Below are positions 48,497-61,100 of a stretch of 64,000 nt of DNA, in pieces. The stretch spans positions 24,122,001 to 24,186,000 of the forward strand of contig CM069872.1 in assembly GCA_036172665.1 (NCBI GenBank), read 5' to 3'. The notes below the pieces were generated by a model that was given only the letters and a program-made list of their open reading frames with translations, did no database searches and was not told the origin of the DNA. The translations under genes and the position numbers were made by a program. This DNA comes from Prosopocoilus inquinatus. Taxonomy: Eukaryota; Arthropoda; Insecta; Coleoptera; Lucanidae. Every line of letters starts with the position of its first letter. The stretch's first letter is position 1.

Positions 48497-48868
48497 TCAC
48501 TTCGAGCTGGTGTACTTGGTGACGGCCTTCGTCCCTTCGCTAACGGCGTGCTTGGCCAGCTCGCCGGGAAGAAGCAGTCTCACGGCCGTCTGAATTTCGC
48601 GGCTCGTTATCGTCGATCGCTTGTTATAGTGCGCCAAGCGGGAGGCCTCCGCGGCTATCCGCTCGAATATGTCGTTGACGAAGCTGTTCATGATGCTCAT
48701 CGCCTTGCTCGATATTCCGGTGTCCGGGTGCACCTGTTTCAGGACCTTGTATATGTAAATGGCGTAGCTCTCCTTCCTCCTGCGTTTCTTCTTCTTGTCG
48801 CTCTTGGAGATGTTCTTTTGGGCCTTTCCCGCCTTCTTGGCCGCTTTGCCGCTAGTTTTCGGTGGCAT
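48497..48868 (-). CDS. Histone H2B
   Basis: 123 aa, [20 protein letters not shown] to KYTSSK, a full-length canonical insect H2B with a Lys-rich tail followed by the histone fold ([46 protein letters not shown]). Upstream in-frame codons exist (to 48970), but the start is the MPPK Met as in all H2B. It is divergently arranged with H2A (304 bp between start codons), with a perfect stem-loop downstream. This is the only H2B in the window. Confidence 0.97.
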   Translation of the reverse strand: MPPKTSGKAAKKAGKAQKNISKSDKKKKRRRKESYAIYIYKVLKQVHPDTGISSKAMSIMNSFVNDIFERIAAEASRLAHYNKRSTITSREIQTAVRLLLPGELAKHAVSEGTKAVTKYTSSK

Positions 48869-49025
48869 TGTGCTCTGGCAACGGTGCGCGCTCCTAACGA
48901 TGCAAGGAGAATCTGTCCCGCGATCGACTTTCGCCCGACTTTTGTCGGCGCGCCGTCCTCGCTCCGGCAACGCCCATCTAGCCGACCGGCGCGCTTCGCG
49001 TCACCCATTGGCCGCCTGCTTTCCC

Positions 49026-49031
49026 TATAAG
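49026..49031 (+). promoter_or_regulatory. TATA box of H2A-1
   Basis: TATAAG in CCCTATAAGTACTCAA, 146 bp upstream of the H2A-1 ATG in the H2B-H2A bidirectional promoter. No equivalent is present before H2A-2. Confidence 0.6.
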
Positions 49032-49138
49032 TACTCAACTGCGGCGCGTGCGGACGTCATTCTTCCTGCATTCGCTTCGATCACGAGCTGCGGAGCGCCA
49101 ACGGACGCCGCGCTATTTCGAAAGTACAGAGGATTTAG

Positions 49139-49546
<408 letters not shown>

Positions 49547-49596
49547 GAACGCTAGCTCGCTCGTTTCGTCGTTCGTTCGTTCGACGCAGCATGACC

Positions 49597-49612
49597 GGCC
49601 CTTCTCAGGGCC
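49597..49612 (+). terminator. Histone 3' stem-loop of H2A-1
   Basis: GGCCCT-TCTC-AGGGCC, a perfect stem 50 bp after the stop codon, followed by ACAAAATC. Confidence 0.95.
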
Positions 49613-50153
49613 ACAAAATCATTCCGCACGTATTTCGCTTGCGAGACGCTTTTCCCGCTCACCAACTTCACTTCACGTGTACTTCTCGTTCGTTTTACAA
49701 AACGACTTTTTTTTTTTTTTCGATCGCAGCTCGATTAACGCCCGATTCTATTCTCTTACGATTTTCCATGGATTTGATCGCAAAAAAAAAAAGTAATAAT
49801 ACGGTAAATAAAAGGCACGGCCGGCGGTAAAATTTCAATAGTTATTAGAAAATTTGAAATCGTCATCGTAATAATTCCGTCGTATAATATAATATAATTC
49901 TCTTTGTTATTACTATTATTGGCTATTCTATTATTTTTTTCTTTCTTTCAATAATTTCACTGTGGAAGAAGAGGGACGAGGTGTATCCGGCCGAAGAAAC
50001 ACGCCGCGGACCGGGATTTATTCGCAACGTTTTATTAATTTAAGTAATAAGCGGCCAAAGTCGTCGCCGCCAGATTTACTTCTTAAATTAATCATTAATG
50101 CCGCGGTGAGTGTGCCTTTGGAATCAGCGAAATCTCGAAAGAATCGGTTTTGT

Positions 50154-50169
50154 GTTTCTGAAAAGAACC
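50154..50169 (-). terminator. Histone 3' stem-loop of H4-1, with a stem mismatch
   Basis: The minus strand reads GGTTCT-TTTC-AGAAAC; the duplicate H4-2 has AGAACC. The second base pair of the stem is therefore lost (G opposite A). Confidence 0.85.
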
Positions 50170-50231
50170 TTTATTATTGAATTTATGTACGTCTCTCCGT
50201 TCGTCGTTAAACGTCTTCGTCTTCGGTGCGT

Positions 50232-50546
<315 letters not shown>

Positions 50547-50771
50547 TTACGGTTACGATTCTCTGCCTCAAAATGTGTTCGAAGAAAAATCAATCGACGC
50601 TGCGTTTCGCTACGTAGGCCCTCGCGAAGGATATGTTCGGCGGCGGCCTTCTGTGGTTTCTCGTTTTTTCTTGAAGTGTGAGCACAATCGCTTTAACTTA
50701 CCGCTTCTCGGGTGGGTCATCTTTAATTTGTTCTCTAAATATTTTTCTTTCCGCTTTTTGATTCAATTCGC

Positions 50772-53429
50772 CTACAGTAACAAGAGCTTTGGCCGCTTGT
50801 ACCTGTAGTGCGGATTTTCTGCGTCGTACTTTCCCAGATCCCTTATCAAGGGGTTCGTCGCGTCCTCGGCTTTGGCGTAGAGGATCTTCGCCTTAAGCTT
50901 CACAAAGTCGGCTATATAGAGTAGCTTCAGGTCGTTGTGCAGCGTCTCATTTCTGACAAACTTCCACGATCCTGTCATGGAGCGAAGCGTTCGGTTTTGA
51001 AATACTTGGAGCCGCTTCAGAACCGTCGGTGAAGACGCCCACGCGGCGCTTGCGTACGTCAGGATGGGTCGTAGCATACTCGTATACAGCAGTCTTTTGT
51101 TGTTTAACGAGAGTGTGGATCGGTGATTCAGCAGTGGATATAGCTTACAGAATTGTCCGTGCGCCCTTTTCAGTGCGTAATCGGTATTCGCTCGGAAGTT
51201 TAGCCGCTTGTCCAGGATCACTCCGAGATATTTGGCTTGACCTTTCCACTGTATCGTCGTATTACAGAGCGTCAGCTCCTCCAAGTCGCCAGGAAATCTT
51301 CTGGTGTACAGGACTGCTTCGCTCTTATCGGCATTCACTTTGATTCTCCAACGGGCGTAATACTTTTCTAGCGCGTGCAGGTGGGTTTGCAGTTTCCGGT
51401 GGATCAGCTTGACGCTTCGCGATTGTGCAAAGACCGCCGTGTCATCCGCGTAGATGGAGGTTCTCTGGTCCGTCGGTATGTCATTGACATACAGGTTGAA
51501 CAGAACCGGCGCGACCACACTTCCCTGCGGGACGCCTGCTTCGATGGACTTAACCGACGACTTGGAGTCTACGCAGCTGACATAGAACTTACGGTCGGTC
51601 AAGTAGGAGTTTATCAGACGGATATAGACTCTGGGGAAGTTTAGCCTGGCTAGTTTGTACAGCAGACCGTCGTGCCAGACCTTGTCGAATGCTTTCTCAA
51701 TGTCCAGGAAGACGCAGCCGGTGTGTTGCTTGTCGTTGAAGCCTCGGGTGATGTGTTCCGTTGTTCGCAGAAGTTGTTCGACGGTGCCGTGTTCTTCTCG
51801 GAATCCGAACTGTTCGTTGATTAACAGGTCGTTGGCTGTTATATGGTTGACGATTCTGTCGTAGAGAGTTCTCTCGAATATTTTGCTGAGTCCTGAAAGC
51901 AGACTGATGGGCCTGTAGTTGGACGCCTTTTTCAGCTCTTTGCCTTGCTTCGGAATCATGATGACCTTGGCGAGTTTCCAGCATTTCGGGAAGTGGGAAC
52001 ACGAGTATATGCCATTGCAGATGCTCGCAAAAACGCTTACGGCTTCTTTCGGTAGGAATTTGATGGCGGTGTTGCTTATGTCCTCGTCGCCGGGTGCTTT
52101 CTTGCATTCCAGCCTCTGGATTTTTTCAACGATTTCTTCTGCCGTTACGTGCTTGGCGGGTGATTCGACCGGTCTGGCCAGAATGCGCTGGACGGTGTTC
52201 GTAATTTGGGTGTTGAATCGCTCGTACTTGACCGGATTTGCTTTAAACTGTCTTTCCAGGGAGTCCGCGAACAGTTCAGATTTCGCTGAAGGATCATCGG
52301 CCATCTTCCCCTGCTCGTCAACTAATGCCGGGGCGTAGGTGCGGGATTTGATTAGTCGCCTGGTGCATTTCCACAGGGAATTGCTGTCCGTTGTTAAAGC
52401 GGTTGTTGTCTTTGCCCACGTTTCGTCTCGGTGCTCTTTGACAGCGTCTCTGACTTGATGTACCAAGGCGTTGAGCCGTGCGTGCTGTCTCGGCTCTCTG
52501 TACTTTTGCCAGAGTTTTCTGATGCGATTTTTCTTCTAGAGGAGAAGCAGAACGTCTTCGGGAAGTTGAAAAAGAGGACGATTTCTCGTGCGCAGCGTGG
52601 TGCACTCGTCCAGGCAGGCCTTGATGTTGCTTGTTAAGTTGGCCGTTTCGCGTTCGACGTCCTCTGGTGAGGCCATTCTGACGTTGGGGTCGACAATTGC
52701 AGAAAGCTTGTCGCGGTAAAGCTCCCAGTCAATTTTGTGCACGAGTCTGGCAACGGGAGGACAATTTCTGAATTGCAGATCAGTCAGCGTTAGTAGAACT
52801 GGATTGTGGTCCGAGTCTAGCTCTGGGAGAGACCATAATTCGTAGGCGCTGGTTATTTCGCTGAGCACGGCGATGTCTAGGACGTCGCTGCCGTGCTGGT
52901 GAAAATGCGTTGGGTCTTCGGGTGCGGCGACTGCTAGTCCATTCAGGTTTGCGTAACGACGCAGCGTTTGCCCTCGTGCGTTCGGGACTCGGGAGTTCCA
53001 AGAGGAGTGCTTTGCATTTAGGTCTCCGGCGAGAATGGCTTTCGTCTTAATGCTTAGTAGCTTCGTGATGTCGTCTGTGTCCAAATGTTTCGTGGGACTG
53101 TTGTATACTGCCGCCAGAAGAATCTCCTCGCCTCCTAACTTGGTCATTACTGTTGTCGCTTCAATTGTGTTTAGATCAGGACAAGCTGTTTCGTAGTGAG
53201 GTATGCCTCTCTTCACCAAGATTGCTGTACCGCCGCGGGGACTGTTTAACCTGTCTTTCCGGTAGACCACGTAGTTGGGCAACTTGAAGTTAGTTTGCGG
53301 CTTCAGGTGCGTTTCGCAGACGAGAATCACATCTGCTTTGTGTCTTTCCGCTGTTTCTCTGAGCACGGCGGCTTGGTTACGAATGCCGTTGGCATTCCAG
53401 TAAATTATGTTTGCTGGTTTACTGGCCAT
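50772..53429 (-). pseudogene. Jockey ORF2 (endonuclease-reverse transcriptase) with one in-frame stop
   Basis: The N-terminal AP endonuclease reads IIYWNANGIRNQ, VILVCETHL, GGTAILVKRG, LAGDLNAKHSSWNS, and LDSDHNPVLLTL. Then comes the reverse transcriptase: KKAPGDEDISNTAIKF, NYRPISLLSGLSKIFER, FGFREEHGT, FLDIEKAFDKVWHDGLL, AGVPQGSVVAPVLFNLYVND and SIYADDTAVFAQS (catalytic YADD). The single frame is interrupted only by a TAG at 52536-52538, between the two domains. Total length is about 885 codons, normal for Jockey ORF2. The frame overlaps the end of ORF1 by 11 bp. Confidence 0.9.
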
Positions 53430-54626
53430 TTTGAATGCCTAGGGGGCACTGTGATACTGCTTCAGCCAGCGTTAACACTAACTGCAGGGCATCTTTCTGC
53501 TGGGCCTCGCGCAGGGCGGGCAGGTATTTGTCAGCCCACAAACGTAAGGCTTGGAAGACAGCTGTGCAGCCTAAGAATCCGTCCAGGAGTGAGGCAGAAG
53601 CAGTTTTGCGAAGCGGTGCTGAGGCGATATTCTTCTCGTTTTGTTTCTCAAGTCGGATGGGGTTTTGTGCCCGATTTGGAGGAGGAGGAGTGGGAGTGGG
53701 CTTGCCTGTCTTGCTGCTGCTCTGCAACCCTGCTTGCCTTGTAACTTCATTGCTCTTCAGTTTACGCTTGTTTTTCGGCGTCTTCACATCAGCACTGGTA
53801 GGCCGGGGGGGTAGTTCTTGCTGGGTCACGCGCAGGACAGAGTTTAGCTCCTCCAGGTCGGTGTCTCCTGGCGAGTCCTGGTTCATCAACTCGGACAGCG
53901 ACGATCCTTGGCTGGCTTTGACCACCTCTGCGTAGGTAGTTTTTCCCACGATCGCAGGCTTTCGGATTGGGAGCGGCGACGTTTGCTCTTGTATCACGGT
54001 TGCGAGCTGTTCTTCCTTCTTGTTTCGTTGCTCACGCTTCGCAGGATTTGCCTTGCCCCTGGGGTTAGACTTGAGGGCGGCCAGGGACTGGCATCCTCTG
54101 TAGCTGGCGGGATGTGCTCCCCCGCAATTGCAGCAGGTTGCTGCCACTTCGTTGGGCCTTTTGCAGTTCTTGGCCTCGTGGTCTTCGCCGCACCGGACGC
54201 ATCTCGGTTTTGAGTGGCAGAAAGCAGAAGAGTGCCCGAATCGCTGACATCGGAAACACTGTGCGGGTCCGTTTCTACCGCGGAAGATTTCAACTTTCAC
54301 TGAAAGGCTGCGAATTTCGCTAACCTCCGTCAGCGACCGAGTGTCGGGGTTGTTCATATATACTAGAAATAGGGGTGCTGCTTTGCCTCCTACCTTAAGC
54401 TGGACCACGTGCTTCGGCTTTACGCCCAAATCGTTGAGGTTGTTTTTGATATCGTCTGGCTTCGTTCTCAGAGGTAGCCCTCTAATAACAAATTTAGAAT
54501 CGCGCTCTTCCTTCAGGAGAAACGAGTGGAATTCAACTCCTGCGTTTATGAGGAGTCGCGTTTCTTTGTATCACGCGTTGCATTTGCGCTGCAACTTGCA
54601 GGAGCTAACGTTGAGTTTGCTGCCAT
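53419..54626 (-). pseudogene. Jockey ORF1 (gag-like), 5' part damaged
   Basis: The likely original start is the ATG at 54626 (MAANSTLAPASCSANATRDT), whose frame closes after about 26 codons. The Jockey-typical region resumes in another frame (EFHSFLLKEE, FVIRGLPLRT), continuing through GVKPKHVVQLKVGGKAAPLF to the three knuckles CFRCQRFGHSSAFC, CVRCGEDHEAKNC and CCNCGGAHPASYRGC, then a low-complexity tail ending at 53419. A deletion or frameshift has removed most of the N-terminal half. Confidence 0.8.
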
Positions 54627-54760
54627 CTTTGGATAGCTTTGTTGCCTTATTAAAGGCAGATATGACTGTACTATTTAACACTCTTCACGTACCAACGATA
54701 CAAACGCTCCTAGTCGATTTCGTCAACGTCAGAAACAAATTAGTTTCCGCCGTCTAGAAA

Positions 54761-55330
54761 CGTCTGTGTGACAATAATTTTCGACTTCGACGTACTTGAT
54801 TCTTTTTTGTTCGTTAATAATTTCAACTTTTAATATTAAAATAATTAAATTATGACGCACCTATTCTTCTGGTAATGTGTATTTTGTAATAAACCGCGTA
54901 ATTGATTAATAGAAACTTAATTGACTAATAGAAACTGAAATTTCTTTGAAATGTTTAGTAGTAGATAAGTATATGCAAGCGACACTCCATAAAACAAACG
55001 TACTGTTACTGTCAGTTATGAACTGTCATGAATCACGTTTCAAATATTTAAAAATTACTATAAAAGTATTTAAAAATCATTTGGCATCAGTGTTTAAGGC
55101 TTGATGGAGGACATTTTGAACAATTATGTATTTATTTAAAAAATAATTACCAATTTAAAAAACAAGCAGTAAAATGATATTCCTTTCATCATGTTTCATC
55201 ATAGGTTGCTTGACCGTATGTTCTAAAATTTTGAAATAATATCAGCGAAATGAATTACTCAGAGAAAGGAATGACGAAGGGCCAAAAAGAAAAGAAAGAA
55301 GGCATTCTCACATTCAAATCGAAGGCTGCA
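54761..55330. other. AT-rich non-histone filler between Jockey and H2A-2
   Basis: No gene and no similarity to the H2B-H2A promoter seen in the first unit. Homology between the two units begins only at about 55335 (CTATTTCGAGAGAACAGAGG versus CTATTTCGAAAGTACAGAGG). Confidence 0.6.
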
Positions 55331-55355
55331 CTATTTCGAGAGAACAGAGGATTAA

Positions 55356-55760
<405 letters not shown>

Positions 55761-55814
55761 GAACGCTAGCTCGCTCGTTTCGTCGTTCGTTCGTTCGTTC
55801 GACGCAGCGTGACC

Positions 55815-55830
55815 GGCCCTTCTCAGGGCC
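55815..55830 (+). terminator. Histone 3' stem-loop of H2A-2
   Basis: GGCCCT-TCTC-AGGGCC, perfect stem, identical to the H2A-1 stem-loop. Confidence 0.95.
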
Positions 55831-56098
55831 ACAAAATCATTCCGCACGTATTTCGCTTGCGAGACGCTTTTCCCGCTCACCACCTTCACTTCACCTGTAC
55901 TTCTCGTTCGTTTTACAAAACGACTTTTTTTTTTTTTTTTCGATCGCAGCTCGATTAACGCCCGATTCTATTTTCTTACGATTTTCGCGAAAAAAAAAAA
56001 GTAATAATACGGTAAATAAAAGGCACGGCCGGCGGTAAAATTTCAATAGTTATTAGAAAATTTGAAATCGTCATCGTAATAATTCCGTCGTATAATAT

Positions 56099-56424
56099 TG
56101 TGGCGCGCCTCCCGGCTTAGCTCAAGGCGTCAAGAAGTCGGTTCGCTGTTACGCGTCATCGGCCGTCACGCCACCGGGGCCTACATCGAACAGACTAGAC
56201 TTCTCCAGCGTGGAGGATTCGAGACGGCCGCAAAGGATATAAAATGGGTCAAAGTTGACTCACTAGGCAGTCGAATTCGAACAGCGATCGTCGAAGTTAG
56301 ATTTTAGTGTGAAAATAAATTGTTACAAATAAATTAGTTTTTAATCTTTATTAAATTACGGTTAAGTTTTTATCGAGTGTTTTATTCGTTTAAATAAATA
56401 AATTTAAACCCTAGAAACGTAACA
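56099..56424 (+). repeat. 5' LTR of gypsy family B copy 3
   Basis: TGTGGCGCG...GTAACA, 326 bp, with a TATA box TATAAAAT near 56238 and AATAAA motifs downstream. Compared with copy 2 its U3 has an 18-bp shortening. Confidence 0.97.
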
Positions 56425-56445
56425 GTGGTGTCGGTGTGCGGGTTT
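56425..56445 (+). other. Putative primer-binding site
   Basis: GTGGTGTCGGTGTGCGGGTTT directly follows the LTR; TGG one base after the LTR end is typical of pairing with a tRNA 3' CCA. The same sequence follows the copy 2 LTR (34580 on). The tRNA is not identified. Confidence 0.6.
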
Positions 56446-56522
56446 GTGCAAATAAATAAACAATTTAAAGTAAATTAAATTTAATCAGATTATTAAATAA
56501 GTACAGTATCGGAAAAAAAACA

Positions 56523-58136
56523 ATGGCTACGAGAAAAGTGTTGGTGAAAGAACGAGAGTTAGAAACCTGTGGTTTGAAAGGCGCACTTCAACAGCGTCTC
56601 CGATCCGATTTGTTGACAGCTGGTGAAGATCCAGAGACGTTCCTTTTCGAAATTTCGTGTGGTCCCGTCGATTTTAATAAAATCTTGAAAGATGAACTTC
56701 GAGAACAATCCAGAAATTTCAAGGACGAACTTCGAGAACAATCTGGAAATTTCAAGGACGAACTTCGAGAACAATCCAGAAATTTGGACGAGAAGCTTCT
56801 AGAACAATCTGGAAATTTCAAGGAAGAACTTCGAGAACAATCTGGAAATTTCAAGGACGAACTTCGAGAACAATCCAGAAATTTGGACGAGAAGTTTCTA
56901 GAACAATCTGGAAAATTCAAGGACGAACTTCGAGAACAATCCAGAAATTTGGACGAGAAGTTTCAAGAACAGTCTGGAAATTTACAGAAGCTTCGAGAAC
57001 AATCCAGAAATTTAGAGGAGAAGCTTCTAGAACAATTTGGAAATTTCGACAAATTACAAAATAAATTGTTGGAACAATATAGAGACTTAGACGAGAAATT
57101 TCTAGAGCAATCCAGAAATTTCGACGAGAAACTTCTAGAACATTCCGGAAATTTGAAGGGTGAATTTCTAGAACAGACGAAAGGACTCGAAGATAAACTA
57201 GTGGTAAAAATATCGGAAGAAACAAGAAACCTGCAAGAAAATGTGGAAGAAATAATATTCCAGCAGGATAACAAAATCAAAAATCTGGAACAAATCATGG
57301 CGGGGTTGCGAGTGTTCGGGGATCAGCCACCAGTAGAAGTACTAGAAAATAATGAAACCCGAATTGTGGAAGGACCAGCAGAAAATTCTAAATTGAAAAT
57401 AAAACCACCAACGTTCGATGGAAAGTCTTCTTGGCCCAACTACTTCAAACAGTTCGAAGCAGCAGCAAAGGCGAACAGATGGACGGCCAGCGAAAAAGCC
57501 ACTTCGTTAATTGTGGCCTTGAGAGGGGACGCTATCGATGTGCTACAGACGATGCCGCCAGAGGAACAAGAAGACTTCGACAAGCTTGTGAATAGGATGG
57601 AAATGCGTTACGGACAGGCCCATCTGACCGAGGTATACCATGCGCAGTTGAGGAATCGCTGTCAGAAATCCGGAGAAAGTCTTCAGGAATTCGAAGCAGA
57701 CGTAGCGCGTCTGGCCCAGTTGGCATATCCCACAGCTCCTGTTGAATTCCTCAAATGTTTGACGGTGCAGACCTTCATAGATGGAATCCGTGACCCAGAC
57801 AACCAGCAGGCATTGACAATGACCATCCGAAGACGTCCAAGAACGCATTGGCTTATGCCTAGGAATTTGAAGCGGCGAGACGAGTCTCAAGAGGGCATGT
57901 CAAGGTGCGAGCGGCTATGGACTTCCAAGAGGAAAAAGAGGAAGAGTCCGCCAACGCCAAGGTGGGATCTGCTAATAAGGGGCAATCCAAGGAGTATACC
58001 ACCGCCGAGGATGTTCGCCGCATTGTGGAACAGGTCTTCAAGCAGAAGAAGCCGCTGGAAATGCCAGGACGAAGGACATGTTCGCAGGCGATGTCCAAAG
58101 CCCAGACAGGATCCAAGGAAGCCACAGTTAAACTAA
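56523..58136 (+). CDS. gag: Gag of gypsy family B copy 3 (SAP motif truncated, frame scrambled near the end)
   Basis: 537 aa. Compared with copy 2, 12 residues are missing near the N-terminus (MATRKVLVKERELETCG), removing the first helix of the SAP-like motif. The 11-residue repeat array covers residues about 58-220. The capsid-like region is intact to about residue 435 (ALTMT); then a 1-base deletion near 57826 shifts the frame, and the shared 8-base deletion in the zinc knuckle near 58060 shifts it back, so the protein ends in the original gag frame (KCQDEGHVRRRCPKPRQ...PQLN). About 75 residues in between are out of frame and the first CxxC of the knuckle is lost. The gag stop at 58134-58136 implies that protease-pol is normally reached by frameshifting. 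Confidence 0.85.
   Translation: MATRKVLVKERELETCGLKGALQQRLRSDLLTAGEDPETFLFEISCGPVDFNKILKDELREQSRNFKDELREQSGNFKDELREQSRNLDEKLLEQSGNFKEELREQSGNFKDELREQSRNLDEKFLEQSGKFKDELREQSRNLDEKFQEQSGNLQKLREQSRNLEEKLLEQFGNFDKLQNKLLEQYRDLDEKFLEQSRNFDEKLLEHSGNLKGEFLEQTKGLEDKLVVKISEETRNLQENVEEIIFQQDNKIKNLEQIMAGLRVFGDQPPVEVLENNETRIVEGPAENSKLKIKPPTFDGKSSWPNYFKQFEAAAKANRWTASEKATSLIVALRGDAIDVLQTMPPEEQEDFDKLVNRMEMRYGQAHLTEVYHAQLRNRCQKSGESLQEFEADVARLAQLAYPTAPVEFLKCLTVQTFIDGIRDPDNQQALTMTIRRRPRTHWLMPRNLKRRDESQEGMSRCERLWTSKRKKRKSPPTPRWDLLIRGNPRSIPPPRMFAALWNRSSSRRSRWKCQDEGHVRRRCPKPRQDPRKPQLN
56694..57180 (+). repeat. 33-bp coding minisatellite in gag, copy 3
   Basis: Tandem units of GAACTTCGAGAACAATCCAG-type sequence, mostly 33 bp, encoding LREQS(R/G)N(L/F)(D/K)(E/D)K/E. 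Unit order differs from copy 2, indicating expansion or contraction between copies. Confidence 0.9.
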
Positions 58137-61100
58137 GCCGGGCCGGTGCAGAGCGGCAAACGTCGACCCGTATTCAAAGGCCCCCAAAGACGAAAGCCAA
58201 CCAAGTAATATCCCTACGGCAGTTAACCAGCAGTATCTTCGTGGATGTTACCATTGATGACATTCCTCACACCATGTGGTTGGATACGGGTGCGACGAAG
58301 ACCATCCTAAGACCCGACGTCATTAAGTCATCTGGACGCACCGAGCCGACCAAGTGGAGACTGAAAACTGCAACTGGAACATCAGCAACTGTCCACGGTG
58401 AAGTAGAGGTTATCATCACCATTGGTTCAACTCCAATAAAACACCGTGCTCTGGTGGCAGATATAGAGGACGAGGCAATTTTGGGCATGGACGTCATGTG
58501 TGCCCACGGGTTCCAATTGGACTTAAAGCGTGGCGTGATGGCGGTCAATAATGAGGAGTTGGTTCTACATCAACGAGGGGACGTGGCCGCTCGAGTAGTC
58601 CTCGCTGAAGACATTGTATTACCCAGCAGGACTGAGGTTATCGTCGACGCAAAACTGGACGGTGTTTTTCAAGATGGGCAAGTCATTATGGTTGAACCTA
58701 ATACTGATGATCAAAGGATTGGAAGAGGAGCCCTCGTTGGGGAAATGTTGTTGACGGCGAAGAAGGAAGTACCTGTCCGCCTGATAAACGTCAATTGTTT
58801 CTCCGTCAATATCAAGAAAGGAACCATCTTGGGAAGCTGCACCATGGTGTCCTCCATCTCCCGGCAACTTGAAACAAACGTGCCAGAAGCGAAAGTCCCA
58901 ATGAAGTTATGGGAAATGGTTATGTCAACAGCTCAGAAATTGACTCCAGACCAGAAGACAAAAGCAAAGAATCTGATCGGTCGTTATCAAGATGTATTCG
59001 AGGTAGAAAATGGATCCAAGGGAAGAACTGATGTCGTGAAACACAAAAGAGAGACTCGAGAAGAAAGACCTATTCGTCAAGCTCCAAGGCGATTACCGTT
59101 GGCGAAGCGTGAGGAAGCGGAACGCATTATTCGCGATATGGAAAAGGATAATGTGATAGAACCATCAAGCAGCCCGTGGGCGTCACCAGTAGTGCTTGTG
59201 AAGAAGAAAGATGGGTCCACCAGGTTCTGTGTAGACTACCGGTTACTCTACAATGTCACCAAGAAGGACAGCTATCCCCTGCCACGGATTGATGATACCC
59301 TGGACACCCTGGCCGGCTCAAAGATCTTCTCAACTTTGGACTTAAAGAGTGGATATTGGCAAGTGGAGCTGGCGCCTGAAGCTCGAGAAAAGACGGCGTT
59401 TTCCATTGGTATGGGTCTGTGGCAATTCACAGTGATGCCATTCGGGTTATGTAATGCCCCAGCGACATTCGAGCGGTTAATGGAGACGGTTCTGATAGGT
59501 CTGTCCTGGATAACGTGCATGGTGTACCTTGACGACATAATTGTCGTGGGAAAAACGTTCGACGACCACCTGAGGAACCTGGAAGGAGTGTTCCAGCGGC
59601 TTCGCGGAGCTGGACTAAAGCTTAGCCTCAAGAAGTGCCACCTGTTCCAGAAGGAAGTGAATTACCTGGGGCACATTGTTAATGGAAATGGAATCGCCGT
59701 GGACCCTGTGAAGATTCAGGTGGTGAAAGACTGGCCAACTCCCAGAAATAAACACCAAATAAGGAGTTTCCTTGGCCTGTGCACTTACTATCGGCGCTAC
59801 GTTCCTGGATATGCAGACATTGCTAAGCCGTTGACAAAACTCACTGAAGAAGGTCGTCCATTTGAATGGGACCAACAGTGTCAAATTGGCTTTGAACAAC
59901 TAAAGCAGTACTTGATTAGTGCTCCTATTCTGAGTTATCCTCTCCCGGAAGGAAAATTCGTCGTGGACATAGATGCTAGCAACGTTGGGATTGGTGGCGT
60001 ACTCTCCCAGATACAAGAGGGGCAAGAAAAGGTGATCGACTACTTCAGTAAAATTCTATCAAAGCCGGAACGAAACTATTGCGTCACAAGAAGGGAATTG
60101 CTAGCCGTCGTAAAAACGATAGAACACTTCTATAAGTACTTGTATGGTAGACGCTTCCTGCTGAGGACCGACCACGCCGCTCTAAAATGGCTTCTCCGTT
60201 TCAAGAACCCAGAAGGGCAAGTTGCACGATGGATCGAACGACTTCAGGAGTACGATTTTGAAATTCAGCATCGGGCAGGAACTAGCCATCGAAATGCCGA
60301 TGCTTTGTCGAGAAGACCCTGTGCCGAAGACTGTAAGCACTGTAGTCGTTTGAACGAGAAAGTAGCCATGACTGCGAGGACAGCCATTGTTGACGACAAA
60401 TGGCAAGCCGAAGAACTGCGAAGAGACCAGGAGAACGACCCGGATTTGAAATTAGTGCTAGAATGGAAAAGCAGGGACGCGAGGCCTACCTGGGAAGAGG
60501 TAGCACGATGTGCACCGTCCGTCAAATCATACTGGGACTCCATAGTGTTGGATCGTGGTCTTCTGAGACGAAGCATAGAGAATCAGGAAGGCATGGAACA
60601 GAAGACACAGTTACTGATCCCCAAGAATAGGGTGCCAGAAGTTCTGAGGGAACTTCACGATGGAACTTCGGGAGGGCATCTGGGAGTTAAGAAGACTATG
60701 GAGAAGGTGCGCGAAAGATTTTACTGGGTGAACTGCAAGGAAGACGTGAAGGATTGGTGCAGAAAATGTGCAGCCTGCGCAGCCAGTAACGGTCCCCACA
60801 GGCGGGGTAAGGCTCCCTTGAGACAGTACAACGTTGGAAGTCCTTTTGAGAGAGTTGCCATCGATGTAGCCGGCCCATTTCCAGAAACGAATGGTGGAAA
60901 CAAGTACATCGTCGTGGTAATGGACTACTTTAGTAAGTGGGTTGAAGCTTACGCCCTACCTAACCAAGAGGCGGTCACTATTGCGGAAGTCCTTGTCAGG
61001 GAATGGATCAGTCGGTATGGTGCACCTATGGAACTGCATTCAGACCAAGGAAGGAACTTTGAATCGGCCTTGTTCAAGAACGTGTGTACTCTGCTCGGCG

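Larger units (their letters stand above)
50647..54760 (-). mobile_element. Jockey-type non-LTR retrotransposon in the histone cluster
   Basis: Minus-strand ORF1 (gag-like, three CCHC knuckles) and ORF2 (endonuclease, RT) in the Jockey arrangement. The 3' boundary is set by the loss of similarity between the two H4 upstream regions; there is no obvious poly(A) tail. The 5' boundary is approximate. It occupies the place where H3, H1 and H2B would be expected. Confidence 0.85.

Noticed and set aside
48431..49030. 199-codon plus-strand frame across H2B
   Set aside because: It is antisense to the canonical H2B gene; its length is a by-product of the constrained H2B codons.
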